Positions 1 to 9,028 of a DNA stretch of 64,000 bases are shown one piece after another. Numbering within the stretch: position 1 is the first letter of the stretch; every line of letters starts with the position of its first letter. The notes under the pieces were generated by a model. That model saw nothing but the letters and a program-made list of their open reading frames with translations. It was not told the DNA's origin and did no database searches. Source of the stretch: Pseudoflavitalea sp. G-6-1-2 (lineage in GTDB: Bacteria; Bacteroidota; Bacteroidia; Chitinophagales; Chitinophagaceae). Location: contig NZ_JABBGB010000003.1 of assembly GCF_012927185.1 (NCBI RefSeq), forward strand, positions 1 through 64,000, in the 5' to 3' direction. A program made the translations under genes and the position numbers.

Positions 1-105
1 AACTACACCACAGAGGCAGACAAACACTGGTTTACAGTACACCACGGCAACTGCTCCCCAACCTTTATCGAATGCAATATTGCTACTATGCAGAGAGGCA
101 GATAA
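1..105 (+). CDS. C-terminal end of a truncated gene (unknown product)
   Basis: Frame 1 is open from the first base to TAA at 103-105 and reads as 34 residues containing HWFTVHHG and ending in QRGR. The composition looks like real coding sequence, and the following genes are on the same strand, so this may be the end of another gene of the glycan cluster. The fragment is too short to assign to a family. The 164 bases that follow show no gene. Confidence 0.35.
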   Translation, partial: NYTTEADKHWFTVHHGNCSPTFIECNIATMQRGR

Positions 106-269
106 TCACAGAGCGTACAGATAGAATACTACATGCATCTACAGTAGATGCTAACCCGAAGATCTTGCAACACATAGGCACTCCGGCAACAAAATAACTA
201 CTCAACCTTTATCCTTATATTTAGATTTTGGATTGGCATAACCAGCACTCAATATTCAAGGCTGCTTAC

Positions 270-1775
270 ATGAATAAAATGAAAGTATTTATTGGACTTG
301 TCTTGGCATGCATCGGCATTGCTATGATCGTCTCCTGCTTCTTTCAATTCCCGGCCCTCGACGATTTGGTTCCTGCCTATCTCAAAAAAGAATTCGGTCA
401 GTTCGGTTCCATCCACTGGTACCTCACTCAGTCGAACGGCAGATACACAACCATTCCTATTTTCCTCCTGATCACACCAGGCCCGGAATCAATTGTCTGG
501 TATCCCTGGCTGCTGCTGCTCTTCATCGTTTTCGCGATTGTATGTACTTACTGGTTCCTGAAAGTAGCAAGCCGGAATCTGCTCACAGATCAACCCGGCA
601 CCAGCACACTAATGTTGCTCTCTGGCATGCTCAACTTCACTTTCCTTGCTATCATTCCCGAAGTAGCTACCTATTTCTACTGGCTCGCCACAAGCATCAC
701 TTATCTGTTTCCTTTCAGTCTTTTTTTACTTTATCTCACAGCCTGGATCAATTACTTCAGTAATAATTCTAATAAATGGAAGCAAGCCATTATCATCAGC
801 CTTCTTACTCTCTTACTCGGAGGCTGCAATGAAGTGATGATGTATTTTGCCTTTGCCATTCCCTTTCTCATTGCCGCAATGCTGGTTGCTTCCAAACACA
901 GGATCCCTCAGCAGTTCATCCTCATTTTTGCAGTCACTTTTCTGATGGCTGCAATAGTGCTTTCTATGCCGGGAAACCTGGAACGTACCAATCATTACGG
1001 GGCCACACAATCTCTGATCATATCCCTCACCGGATCGGTATTCCGCACATTCAAACTGATACTTGTTTTGCTTACCAATCCACTGTTCTATATCAGCTGC
1101 GCAGGAGTAATCATTGCCTGTACACAACTGAACCCTCGTATCGTTGAGTTCTTCAAAACCAAAAGAACCAACTGGATTGTTGAACTGCTCACACTCGTCG
1201 CATTACTGTTATGTTTCGATCTGTTGATCCGGCAGCTGGCCAATAATGTAATTCCTCCCCGTGCAATCAATATCCTCATTTGCATTACCCTCATTGGTTG
1301 CTGGTGGATCATAATCATGAACAGTTTCAGGTTCGCAGGTCTGCTGAATTATATCCGTACAAACTATCATAAAGCCAACACTGTATATTGCTCCCTCTTT
1401 CTGATAGCATTGCTCGGCTCATCGTTTTTCAAAGATGTGATCAGCAATCTGATGCTGTTGCCTGTTCATGCAACTGTATTGAATCAACGGGTTGAAGCTA
1501 TGGAAACGGCAAAACACAATGGCCTGAAAACCGCTGTGATACTGCCTTACAGCGAAGCAGTAAATGAACAGCTCCAGCTTCGCTATAAAGGAAAGAGCAG
1601 ATTTGTACAGGAAGAATTTAAACTACCCCCATCTTTTGCTTATTTTAAAGATGAACCCTTTTCTGAAGAACATGCATTTGCTTACGCAGAATACTACGGT
1701 ATCGATACCCTTGTTGCAGGAAATGCCAGGTATCTGCGAAGAGGATTGGACGAATCAAAAAGAGTACATCGTTAA
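270..1775 (+). CDS. DUF6056-type polytopic membrane protein
   Basis: This is an integral membrane protein of about 500 residues with some ten hydrophobic segments spread over the first 400 residues and a soluble C-terminal tail of about 90. Near the N-terminus it has an ALDDLVP stretch after the first membrane segment, then SIHWYLTQSNGRYTTI, a pattern I associate with the DUF6056 family (glycosyltransferase-C-like or O-antigen-associated membrane proteins). The frame is open further upstream with a TTG at 228, but ATG at 270 puts the first transmembrane helix directly at the N-terminus and is preferred. The GT2 gene follows after 3 bases, so the two are almost certainly co-transcribed. The likely role is in surface glycan or lipid-linked sugar handling. 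The substrate cannot be read from the sequence. Confidence 0.7.
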   Translation: MNKMKVFIGLVLACIGIAMIVSCFFQFPALDDLVPAYLKKEFGQFGSIHWYLTQSNGRYTTIPIFLLITPGPESIVWYPWLLLLFIVFAIVCTYWFLKVASRNLLTDQPGTSTLMLLSGMLNFTFLAIIPEVATYFYWLATSITYLFPFSLFLLYLTAWINYFSNNSNKWKQAIIISLLTLLLGGCNEVMMYFAFAIPFLIAAMLVASKHRIPQQFILIFAVTFLMAAIVLSMPGNLERTNHYGATQSLIISLTGSVFRTFKLILVLLTNPLFYISCAGVIIACTQLNPRIVEFFKTKRTNWIVELLTLVALLLCFDLLIRQLANNVIPPRAINILICITLIGCWWIIIMNSFRFAGLLNYIRTNYHKANTVYCSLFLIALLGSSFFKDVISNLMLLPVHATVLNQRVEAMETAKHNGLKTAVILPYSEAVNEQLQLRYKGKSRFVQEEFKLPPSFAYFKDEPFSEEHAFAYAEYYGIDTLVAGNARYLRRGLDESKRVHR

Positions 1776-1778
1776 TCA

Positions 1779-2495
1779 ATGAAATTCAGTATCGTTTTAC
1801 CTGTTTATAATCGTATCTCAATGCTCAGTGACGGACTCACTGCATTGCACGATGTATTGAATAATCAGCCGTGTACCTACGAAATTCTGATTGTCGATGA
1901 TGGATCGGTAATGAAAGATGAGATCAGAGCCATTGCAGCGCAACACAACTGTGGTTACCTTCGAAATGATCCCAATGCCGGCAAAGGAAATGCTGTTAGA
2001 AAAGGAGTGCTGGCCGCCAGTGGCGATTGCATTATTTTCATGGATGGCGACTTTCCGTTTGAACTGCAGGTGATTGAAAATATGATGCTGGCATTGCAGC
2101 AACATCCGATTGTTATTGGAGACAGAACTTTACCCGGATCAAAATATGCAAAAGAAACTGTAGTGCTCAGAAAAGCCGGCAGCCGCATTCTATCTTCCAT
2201 CATCAATCGCTTTTACGTAAAAGGAATTACCGACAGCCAGTGTGGCATCAAAGGATTCCATGCGAAAATTGCCAAAGCCATGTTTGAAAGAATTACTCTC
2301 AATGGCTTTTCCTTCGATGTTGAATTGCTGTACATCGCGCAAAGAAATCAGATCCCTGTTCACAGAATTCCAGTGCATGTATTTGAACAGGAGGGGAGCT
2401 CGGTAAATGTATTCAAAGACGGACTGGTAATGCTTTTCAGCCTGTTCCAAATAAAATTGAACAACGCCCGCAGGAAATATACAATCGATGAATAG
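1779..2495 (+). CDS. Glycosyltransferase family 2 (dolichyl-phosphate-mannose-synthase-like)
   Basis: A 238-residue cytoplasmic GT-A enzyme. Visible motifs are the N-terminal beta strand FSIVLPVYN, VDDGS at about 39-43, and the DGD metal/nucleotide site at about 89-91, followed by the acceptor-side QCGIKGF near 155. Length and motifs fit the DPM1/DPG synthase-like branch that loads a hexose from a nucleotide sugar onto polyprenyl phosphate; which sugar is not visible. It starts 3 bases after the DUF6056 gene and overlaps the downstream methyltransferase by 8 bases. The three form an operon. An attractive inference is that this enzyme makes the lipid-linked sugar used by the upstream membrane protein. 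Confidence 0.85.
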   Translation: MKFSIVLPVYNRISMLSDGLTALHDVLNNQPCTYEILIVDDGSVMKDEIRAIAAQHNCGYLRNDPNAGKGNAVRKGVLAASGDCIIFMDGDFPFELQVIENMMLALQQHPIVIGDRTLPGSKYAKETVVLRKAGSRILSSIINRFYVKGITDSQCGIKGFHAKIAKAMFERITLNGFSFDVELLYIAQRNQIPVHRIPVHVFEQEGSSVNVFKDGLVMLFSLFQIKLNNARRKYTIDE

Positions 2496-3186
2496 AAAAT
2501 GGACCAACCGCATCCGCTTCATCATGGATGAATGCATGCCTTCCTTCATCAGGAACAGCAAGTGGTTCATGTATCCTTTCTATTACTATGCCTACCGCGG
2601 CCATAATATCGCTGCAGCGATGGATTTCAAAAAGAACTACTTCAAATGGACGCCCGCAGAATTGCAGCAATTCTATGAGAACATTCAATCTGTTTCAACC
2701 AACCGGCCAACGGATATTTCTCCGAACGGTCTGAAGTTCATCATCGATCAGTGCACACCTGATATTGCTTCCGTGCTGGATATTGGTTGTGGTAAAGGTT
2801 ATCTGCTGAAGTTGCTGCACAAACATTATCCGAACCTTCAATTGCATGGTGCAGATTTTGTGGAGCATGCCGGCGTTGCAGAATTTCCCTTCACCAAAGC
2901 CGATGCAAAGAATCTTCCAATCCCCGATAGATCATTCGACCTTGTTGTTTGTACACATACCATCGAACATATCTATGAAGCTGATCAGCTGGTACATGAG
3001 CTTAAAAGAATTGCAAAAAAGAAATTGATAGTGATCACGCCCAAACAGCGCTATTTCTACTACACGCTCGATGAACATATCAATTTCTTTCCGGAAAAAG
3101 AACTGCTCACTTCACTCATCAACATGAGCAATTACACCTGTACCAATATCGATGGAGACTGGGTGTACACCGGCTATCTTCAATGA
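2488..3186 (+). CDS. Class I SAM-dependent methyltransferase
   Basis: A 232-residue protein with SAM-binding motif I DIGCGKG at about 98-104, followed by an acidic residue at the end of the next strand (HGADF) and a post-motif VCTHTIEHIYEADQLVHELKRI, which is typical of Methyltransf_11 enzymes. An N-terminal extension of about 75 residues carries an aromatic-rich stretch (FMYPFYYYAYRG). Its start overlaps the glycosyltransferase by 8 bases, indicating translational coupling. The acceptor is probably a glycan, lipid or small molecule made by the same operon. Family assignment is safe; the substrate is unknown. Confidence 0.85.
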   Translation: MNRKWTNRIRFIMDECMPSFIRNSKWFMYPFYYYAYRGHNIAAAMDFKKNYFKWTPAELQQFYENIQSVSTNRPTDISPNGLKFIIDQCTPDIASVLDIGCGKGYLLKLLHKHYPNLQLHGADFVEHAGVAEFPFTKADAKNLPIPDRSFDLVVCTHTIEHIYEADQLVHELKRIAKKKLIVITPKQRYFYYTLDEHINFFPEKELLTSLINMSNYTCTNIDGDWVYTGYLQ

Positions 3187-3351
3187 TGCATTTCTGCCCC
3201 TTCATCAGTTGAATTAATGGTTTCCCGGTATTTTTTCTGCTGCCTGCATTAAAAATACTGCATACTGCACCATTGGTTTTTTACGTTACAGTGTTTGCTG
3301 TATCTTGGCGGCGCACAATCAAAACTTAACCCCAAAATCAAAGTCCCTCTG

Positions 3352-4176
3352 ATGAAAATCATCTTTACCCTCATGGCTGTTATTGGCCTCTCCGTATCGT
3401 CTTTTGCCCAAACGGTTGCTGTTTCTTCCGACTCATTCGCATCCGACACTACTGTTGGCAAGCCTGCCAAAAAATCGTCCAAATGGTTCGATTACTCCAG
3501 AAACATCGTGAAAGTAAATCTCACTTCTCTGGCATTGAACAACTACGCCGTATCTTACGAGCGATTGGTTGGCCGCAAGATCTCTGTTATCGGCAGTTTC
3601 CGCTACATGCCCAAAACTAAGATCACCAGTACAATGCTTGGCAAAACCATTCTCGATATCGCAGACGAAGATGGAAAAGATATCGAAGCCCTCGCTACAA
3701 GCAACACCGCCATCACTGCCGGAGTTCGTTTCTACACCGGTAGCCGCGCTGGCGCAAAAGGCATCTACGCCGAGCTCTACGGGCGCTATGGCAATTTCAA
3801 ACTCGACTACGACTATAGCTTCAGATCTAATGGGAAAGACTATCGCATGCTCATCCACGGCAATGCCAACGGATTCGGTGGTGGCCTGCTGATCGGTGGT
3901 CAGTTCACTGTTGCGAAAAACCTCTTTATTGATATCTACATCGTAGGTGCTCACTACGGAAAAACTACCGGCAATATCGATGGCATCAGCGATCTCAGAT
4001 CTATGACACCCGCCGAAAGAAAAGATATGCAGGATGATATCAACGACATCGCAGGCGATATCGTGAGCAAAGATTTCATCAAAGCAGAAGTGAACGAAAA
4101 CGGCGTGAAAGGCAAGCTCAACGGGCCTTTCATTGGTGCAAGAGCGCTTGGCATCACCATCGGCTGGGGATTCTAA
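3352..4176 (+). CDS. Secreted outer-membrane beta-barrel protein
   Basis: The ATG at 3352 gives a clean Sec signal peptide (MKIIFTLMAVIGLSVSSFAQ, cleavage after the Ala of FAQ); the frame stays open to 3295, but the upstream residues do not look like coding sequence. The mature part alternates polar and aromatic residues in strands (VKVNLTSLALNNYAVSYERLV, AITAGVRFYTGS, GIYAELYGRYGNF, GFGGGLLIGGQF). It ends in a terminal aromatic (GWGF), the usual outer-membrane barrel signature. The fold resembles DUF3575-type small barrels, about 10 strands. It is a single gene: a hairpin terminator follows. An imperfect TAnnTTTG-like box (TATCTTGG) lies about 50 bases upstream. Confidence 0.75.
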   Translation: MKIIFTLMAVIGLSVSSFAQTVAVSSDSFASDTTVGKPAKKSSKWFDYSRNIVKVNLTSLALNNYAVSYERLVGRKISVIGSFRYMPKTKITSTMLGKTILDIADEDGKDIEALATSNTAITAGVRFYTGSRAGAKGIYAELYGRYGNFKLDYDYSFRSNGKDYRMLIHGNANGFGGGLLIGGQFTVAKNLFIDIYIVGAHYGKTTGNIDGISDLRSMTPAERKDMQDDINDIAGDIVSKDFIKAEVNENGVKGKLNGPFIGARALGITIGWGF

Positions 4177-4201
4177 ACCAGCGTTACCCGAAAATAATTG
4201 C

Positions 4202-4236
4202 AGGGCTGTTCTCACCAGAACAGCCCTTTTCTTTTA
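4202..4236 (+). terminator. Rho-independent terminator after the barrel gene
   Basis: An 11-bp stem (AGGGCTGTTCT paired with AGAACAGCCCT) with a 4-base loop is followed by a T-rich run (TTTTCTTTT). It separates the barrel gene from apbE. Confidence 0.85.
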
Positions 4237-4262
4237 CTCGCAGGAAGCTTACATTTGTTACC

Positions 4263-5267
4263 ATGCGTTGCCTCACTGTCATATGCCTGTTGCTGGTGGT
4301 AGCAGCTGTTCGCCCCGCTCCCAAGAAAGCCTGGCGGCTGCAGGGATTTGCACAGGGCACTACCTGGCATATCACTTACTATTCAACTGACAGCATTCTG
4401 TCTTTTCAATCGATCGACAGCACACTGCAACAACTCGACAGTTCACTTTCCATCTACAAACCATACTCACGCATCAGCCGCTTCAATGATGCCTCCGACT
4501 GCATTGAATCCGACATTCATCTCAGCAATGTGGTGGAAGCTGCTTTGCAGACTTATGCAGCCACCAATGGTATTTTCGACATCACCATTTATCCTGTTGT
4601 GCAGGCCTGGGGATTTGGTACAAAAAAGGTTACTGAATTGCCAGATTCCTTTATGATTCAGCAACTCAGAGCTTGCGTCAATTCCCGATATTTATCCTTC
4701 AGAGGCAGCAGACTCTGCAAGCAGCAACCCTGCGTGAAAATCGATGTCAACGGCATAGCACAGGGATACAGTGTTGATGTACTCGCAGACCTGCTCGAAC
4801 AGCGCGGCATAACGGATTACATCATCGAGCTTGGAGGCGAGATCAGACTCAGGGGAAGAAAATATCCTGGTGGTGAAAAAATGCAAATCGGTATCGAAGC
4901 TCCCGGCGATAATGAATTTCAGCCAGCTATGCTGCAGCAAGTGATTGCTCCCGGTGATGGAGCCATCACCACCTCCGGAAGCTATCGCAAGTTCTATGAA
5001 TCGGATGGGAAAAAGATTACGCATATCATCGATGCAAGAACCGGTTATCCGGTGCAGAATCAATTGATCAGCGTTACCGTTCTTGCAAAAAAAGCCATCA
5101 CTGCAGATGCATACGACAATGCGCTGATGGCAATGGGACTGAAGCAGGCATTCGCATTTTTGCAGCATCATCCCGAACTCGAAGCATATTTCATTTACAG
5201 AAAACAGGATGGCAGCATCGCCGATACTGGTACCGCCGGTTTCGAAAAATGGAAGATCGTTGAATGA
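4263..5267 (+). CDS. apbE: FAD:protein FMN transferase (ApbE family)
   Basis: A 334-residue exported protein with an N-terminal hydrophobic signal segment. ApbE hallmarks are present: FAQGTTWHITYY near residue 30, the lid and FAD-contact segment DVNGIAQGYSVDVLADLL near 165, ELGGEIRLRG near 190, SGSYRKF near 240, HIIDARTGYP near 257 and the metal-binding ITADAYDNALMAMG near 278. The family transfers FMN from FAD to a threonine of periplasmic electron-transfer proteins in a Mg-dependent reaction. No Nqr/Rnf target lies in the window. The gene shares the ATGA junction with the possible long start of the downstream oxidoreductase, so the two are co-transcribed. The partner flavoprotein is therefore not evident from context. 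Confidence 0.9.
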   Translation: MRCLTVICLLLVVAAVRPAPKKAWRLQGFAQGTTWHITYYSTDSILSFQSIDSTLQQLDSSLSIYKPYSRISRFNDASDCIESDIHLSNVVEAALQTYAATNGIFDITIYPVVQAWGFGTKKVTELPDSFMIQQLRACVNSRYLSFRGSRLCKQQPCVKIDVNGIAQGYSVDVLADLLEQRGITDYIIELGGEIRLRGRKYPGGEKMQIGIEAPGDNEFQPAMLQQVIAPGDGAITTSGSYRKFYESDGKKITHIIDARTGYPVQNQLISVTVLAKKAITADAYDNALMAMGLKQAFAFLQHHPELEAYFIYRKQDGSIADTGTAGFEKWKIVE

Positions 5268-5314
5268 GTCCGGCAACGGAGCCGGTTATTTTTAATAGTT
5301 CTGAAACATCTACT

Positions 5315-6520
5315 ATGAGCAGAAGAACATTTCTCCGTCAGGCCGGTATACTTTCAGGTGGCCTGCTTCTTCATCATCAACTCATGGCCGCCTACAGCAG
5401 CCGGTTGCGACAAACCATCAATATCGGTTTCATCGGATGCGGAGACAGGGGAAGGGGATTGCTTCACGTAATGAAAGATCTTCCCGAACAGTTCAAAGTA
5501 ACTGCCATCTGCGACATACTCGACTTCCGCCTTGCACAAATGCAGAAAGAAGTAAGCGATGATGTGAAGACTTACAAAGATCATCGTCAACTGCTCGAAG
5601 ATACCAATGTAGATGCCGTGATCATTGCTACTCCGCTCAACATGCACTATCCCATCGCCGCCCATGCTCTGGCCGCAGGCAAGCATGTGTTTCTCGAAAA
5701 AACCATGACCTACAATATCTCCGAAGCGCAGCAGCTGGTGGCGCTCTCCAAAAAACATGCAAAGCAGGTATTGCAGGTAGGTCATCAATACAGGTACGTG
5801 CCGCTTTATTTCAGAGTGAAGGAAATGATAGAAAAAGGATACCTCGGAAAAGTTACGCATATAGATTGCCGTTGGGACAGAAACTGGAACTGGCGACGCC
5901 CCGTACCTGATGGATACACAGACAAACAGGTTAACTGGAGAATGTACAAAGCTTATTCCGGCGGACTCGTAGCCGAGCTGCTTTCGCACCAGATCGATTT
6001 CGTAAACTGGGCATTCAACACGCATCCCGATGAAGTGATGGGTACCGGTGGTATCGATTTCTACAAAGACGGAAGAGAGACCTACGACAATGTGCAGGTT
6101 GTGCTTCGCTACAATCAGGGCAATATGATCGGAAACTTCGGTGCAACCTGCGCCAATGCACGCGAAGGATATATCTTCAAACTAAAAGGAACCAAAGGTA
6201 CTGTAAGCCTGTTGGTGAACGAAGGCGTATTCTATCCGGAACCCGCCACCAGAAAGGAATTGCAAACGGTGGACGGTGTGAGCGGAGCCACTAAGATCGA
6301 GTGGAATACCGACGGTGGAATTCCCATTCTCAAAGAAAAAGGGAAAGATGGAACCTGGTACGCACTTAAAGATTTTCATAAATGCATAACAGAGAAACAA
6401 ATACCAGCGTCGAACGTAATCACAGGAGCTACCACAGCCGTATGTGTGCATCTTGCTAACGATGCGGCATATGCGCATTCTGTAAGACAATGGAAACCTG
6501 CATTCAACTTTTCAACCTAA
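5315..6520 (+). CDS. Gfo/Idh/MocA family oxidoreductase with Tat signal
   Basis: An NAD(P)-dependent sugar oxidoreductase. From the ATG at 5315 it starts MSRRTFLRQAG followed by a hydrophobic stretch: a twin-arginine signal, implying export of the folded, cofactor-loaded enzyme. A longer start at 5264 overlaps the apbE stop by ATGA and would add 17 residues, so both starts are possible. The Rossmann motif GFIGCGDRGRG lies at about 38-48 and the EK pair typical of the family (FLEKT) at about 127-131. Family members oxidise sugars, including the C3 hydroxyl of glucosides. The next gene, 13 bases downstream, encodes two DUF1080 (3-keto-disaccharide hydrolase) domains. This pairing suggests periplasmic oxidation and cleavage of glycosides by way of a 3-keto intermediate. 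Confidence 0.88.
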   Translation: MSRRTFLRQAGILSGGLLLHHQLMAAYSSRLRQTINIGFIGCGDRGRGLLHVMKDLPEQFKVTAICDILDFRLAQMQKEVSDDVKTYKDHRQLLEDTNVDAVIIATPLNMHYPIAAHALAAGKHVFLEKTMTYNISEAQQLVALSKKHAKQVLQVGHQYRYVPLYFRVKEMIEKGYLGKVTHIDCRWDRNWNWRRPVPDGYTDKQVNWRMYKAYSGGLVAELLSHQIDFVNWAFNTHPDEVMGTGGIDFYKDGRETYDNVQVVLRYNQGNMIGNFGATCANAREGYIFKLKGTKGTVSLLVNEGVFYPEPATRKELQTVDGVSGATKIEWNTDGGIPILKEKGKDGTWYALKDFHKCITEKQIPASNVITGATTAVCVHLANDAAYAHSVRQWKPAFNFST

Positions 6521-6533
6521 TACTGTTGTTGAC

Positions 6534-7898
6534 ATGAAAAAGATACTTCAATTAGCCCTTGCTGTACTAAGCATTTCAGCAGCCAATGCCCAATCGTCTG
6601 AAAAAGGATGGACCAGTCTCTTCGATGGCAAATCGCTCGATGGCTGGAAAAAACTGGGCAAGGCCGAATACCGGATCGAGAATGGAGCTATCACAGGCAT
6701 TACCGTTCCCAATTCTCCCAATACTTTTCTGATGACGGAGAAAGTATACGGAGACTTTATTCTCGAAATGGATATGTTCATGGAAGACACTACCAGCAAC
6801 AGCGGTATTCAATTCCGCAGTCATATCAATCCGGAAGGGAACAATGGCGCGGGCCGTGTATTTGGCTATCAGCTCGATGTAGATCCTTCTTCCCGCAAAT
6901 GGACCGGAGGCATTTACGACGAAGGTAGAAGAGAATGGCTTTACGCACTCTCACTCAACAAACAGGCGCAACCAGCTTTCAGAAACGGCGAATGGAACAA
7001 GTTCCGCATCGAAGCCATCGGGCATGAAATCAAAACATGGGTGAACGGTATTCCCTGTGCCTATATGATCGATACAGTGGATGCATCCGGCTTTATCGCG
7101 TTGCAGGTGCATGCCATCAAAAATGAATCCCAGGCAGGAAAGAAGATCTTTTGGAAGAATATCCGTATCAAAACCTCCGGGCTGAAATCCACGCCATTTC
7201 CCAAAGACATCTACGTGTACAATGCCATTCCCAATACCCTTACGGAGTATGAAAAGAAGAGCGGCTGGAAATTATTGTTCGATGGAAAAACTACCAACGG
7301 CTGGAAAGGCGCGTACAAGCCCGGTTTCCCCGAAAAGGGATGGGAAGTGAAAGATGGTGAATTGCGCGTACTCGGTTCCGACGGCAAAGAATCTACCAAC
7401 GGCGGAGATATCGTAACACTCGATCAATACAGCGCCTTCGATATCTCCTGGGATTTTAAGCTCACTACCGGAGCCAACAGTGGTTTGAAATATTTCGTTA
7501 CTCTTTCAGAAAACAACAAAGGTTCAGCTATCGGCCTCGAATACCAGATGCTCGACGATAAAGTTCATCCCGACGCCAAACTGGGAAGAGATGGCAACCG
7601 CACACTTGCATCGTTGTACGATCTCATCACGGCAGTAAAACCGGAAAGATTTGTAAAGCAGCCCGGCAACTGGAATACAGCCCGTCTCATCGTTTATCCC
7701 AACAATCATGTGGAGCATTATCTCAATGGATTGAAAGTGCTGGAATACGATCGCGGTTCAGAAGCATTTCGTCAACTGGTAGCCCTCAGCAAGTACAAAG
7801 TATGGCCAAACTTTGGTGAAGCGCCAAAGGGGCATATTCTGCTGCAGGATCATGGTGATGCTGTAAGCTTCAGAAGCATCAAGATCAGGAAATTGTAA
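6534..7898 (+). CDS. Secreted protein with two DUF1080 (3-keto-disaccharide hydrolase) domains
   Basis: A 454-residue protein with a Sec signal peptide (MKKILQLALAVLSISAANAQ). Two homologous DUF1080 modules are visible. The first runs from about residue 25 (GWTSLFDGKSLDGWKK) to 215. The second runs from about 243 (GWKLLFDGKTTNGWKG) to the end. Each has the concanavalin-like pattern NSGIQFRSH / NSGLKYFVT and a WNTARLIVYPNNHVEHYLNG-type ending. PF06439 is now named 3-keto-disaccharide hydrolase, and members also bind or cleave glycans. It lies in an operon directly after the Tat-exported Gfo/Idh/MocA enzyme and is followed by a clear terminator. The duplicated module may provide one catalytic and one binding domain, which is inference. 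Confidence 0.88.
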   Translation: MKKILQLALAVLSISAANAQSSEKGWTSLFDGKSLDGWKKLGKAEYRIENGAITGITVPNSPNTFLMTEKVYGDFILEMDMFMEDTTSNSGIQFRSHINPEGNNGAGRVFGYQLDVDPSSRKWTGGIYDEGRREWLYALSLNKQAQPAFRNGEWNKFRIEAIGHEIKTWVNGIPCAYMIDTVDASGFIALQVHAIKNESQAGKKIFWKNIRIKTSGLKSTPFPKDIYVYNAIPNTLTEYEKKSGWKLLFDGKTTNGWKGAYKPGFPEKGWEVKDGELRVLGSDGKESTNGGDIVTLDQYSAFDISWDFKLTTGANSGLKYFVTLSENNKGSAIGLEYQMLDDKVHPDAKLGRDGNRTLASLYDLITAVKPERFVKQPGNWNTARLIVYPNNHVEHYLNGLKVLEYDRGSEAFRQLVALSKYKVWPNFGEAPKGHILLQDHGDAVSFRSIKIRKL

Positions 7899-7923
7899 TA
7901 TTTAGTATGTTCATTAACGTTAG

Positions 7924-7950
7924 GTGCCGGTTTTATACCGGCACTTTTTT
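7924..7950 (+). terminator. Rho-independent terminator of the apbE-DUF1080 operon
   Basis: The stem GTGCCGG / CCGGCAC with a TTTTATA loop is followed by TTTTTT. It lies 25 bases after the DUF1080 stop. Confidence 0.85.
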
Positions 7951-8100
7951 ATTGGAGGAGTCCGGAAACTGTTGACACACCATCGATTATCCGGCAGCAA
8001 ATAACGATAACGGCAAGGAAATGGTTGAATGTCAGCAACTCCTTTTTCTGTTTTGGCGCTCTTCCGGCAATTGATTATTTTGTTACTCAAACGAAAGCAC

Positions 8101-8973
8101 ATGAAAGTAGACAAAGCCAGCCGCACTGCTCAATACATGGCTTTCTTCAGAGCACTTGAATCTACAAGGCCGGCAGACAAAAGATTGTTCAATGATCCTT
8201 ATGCCAGATTCTTTCTAGATAATGGACTAAGGAGATGGATCAATCTTTCCACCATCCCATTTGCCAGAAAGATCATTCACCGGATCGCGCACAAACGCAT
8301 ACCCGGCGGGCTTAGTTCCGGCGTTGCCAGAACCAGGTATATCGACGATCTGCTGAAAAGCACCATCGACAAAGGAGTAAAGCAGGTGATAATGCTGGGC
8401 GCTGGTTTCGATACAAGAGCCATGCGGCTCGATTTTCTGCACAATACCAATATCATCGAAATAGATCACCCCAACACTGCCAAACAGAAGCTGGGTGCTA
8501 TTCAGAGCGAAATGGGAAACCTCCCGCAGAACACACGTTTCTATCAGATGGACTTCAACGAACAAAGTCTGGAAGATCTCGCCCATACACGCAATATCGA
8601 CATGAGTCTCCCCACAACTTTTATCTGGGAAGGAGTAAGCAATTACCTCACCGATAAAGCAGTGGCAGGCACTTTCGCATTCTTTGAAAAATTTGCATCC
8701 GGTTCCTATATCATCTTCACATATGTTCATCAGCAGATGCTCGACGAACCCCATTCTTTTTTCGGCGGAGAAAAACTGCTGAACGATCTGGCGAATATCG
8801 AAGAACGCTGGACTTTCGGCTGGTATCCCGAAGATCTTCCCCAGTATCTTGAAAAGTATCATTGCACATTGATCGAAGACAAAGGTGCGGTGGAGTACCG
8901 CGATATCTATATGCCGGAACGACCGGAGCGTGGATATGAATTCTACCGTGTTGCCATGGCAGAACGGGACTAA
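8101..8973 (+). CDS. Class I SAM-dependent methyltransferase, TIGR00027 / leucine carboxyl methyltransferase-like
   Basis: About 290 residues from the ATG at 8101; the frame is open to 8029, but homologues of this type normally start close to SRTAQYMAFFRALES. Motifs: the early S-R-T-A-x-Y-M signature, SAM motif I VIMLGAGFDTRAMRL near residue 97, the acidic residue in IIEIDHP near 120, and TFIWEGVSNYLT near 178. This family (PF04072) includes protein and small-molecule O-methyltransferases and is often linked to secondary metabolism. It stands alone between two terminators, so context says nothing about its substrate. Confidence 0.85.
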   Translation: MKVDKASRTAQYMAFFRALESTRPADKRLFNDPYARFFLDNGLRRWINLSTIPFARKIIHRIAHKRIPGGLSSGVARTRYIDDLLKSTIDKGVKQVIMLGAGFDTRAMRLDFLHNTNIIEIDHPNTAKQKLGAIQSEMGNLPQNTRFYQMDFNEQSLEDLAHTRNIDMSLPTTFIWEGVSNYLTDKAVAGTFAFFEKFASGSYIIFTYVHQQMLDEPHSFFGGEKLLNDLANIEERWTFGWYPEDLPQYLEKYHCTLIEDKGAVEYRDIYMPERPERGYEFYRVAMAERD

Positions 8974-9004
8974 AAAAGAAAAGCCCCGCCTAAACAGGCG
9001 CGGC
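8973..9004. terminator. Bidirectional terminator between convergent genes
   Basis: The stem GCCCCGCCT / AGGCGCGGC has one C-C mismatch and an AAAC loop. It is flanked on the left by an A-rich run that becomes a U tract for the minus strand. It lies between the methyltransferase stop (8973) and the universal stress protein stop (9029). Confidence 0.7.
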
Positions 9005-9028
9005 CAATTAAACCCTAAAAACAACTAC

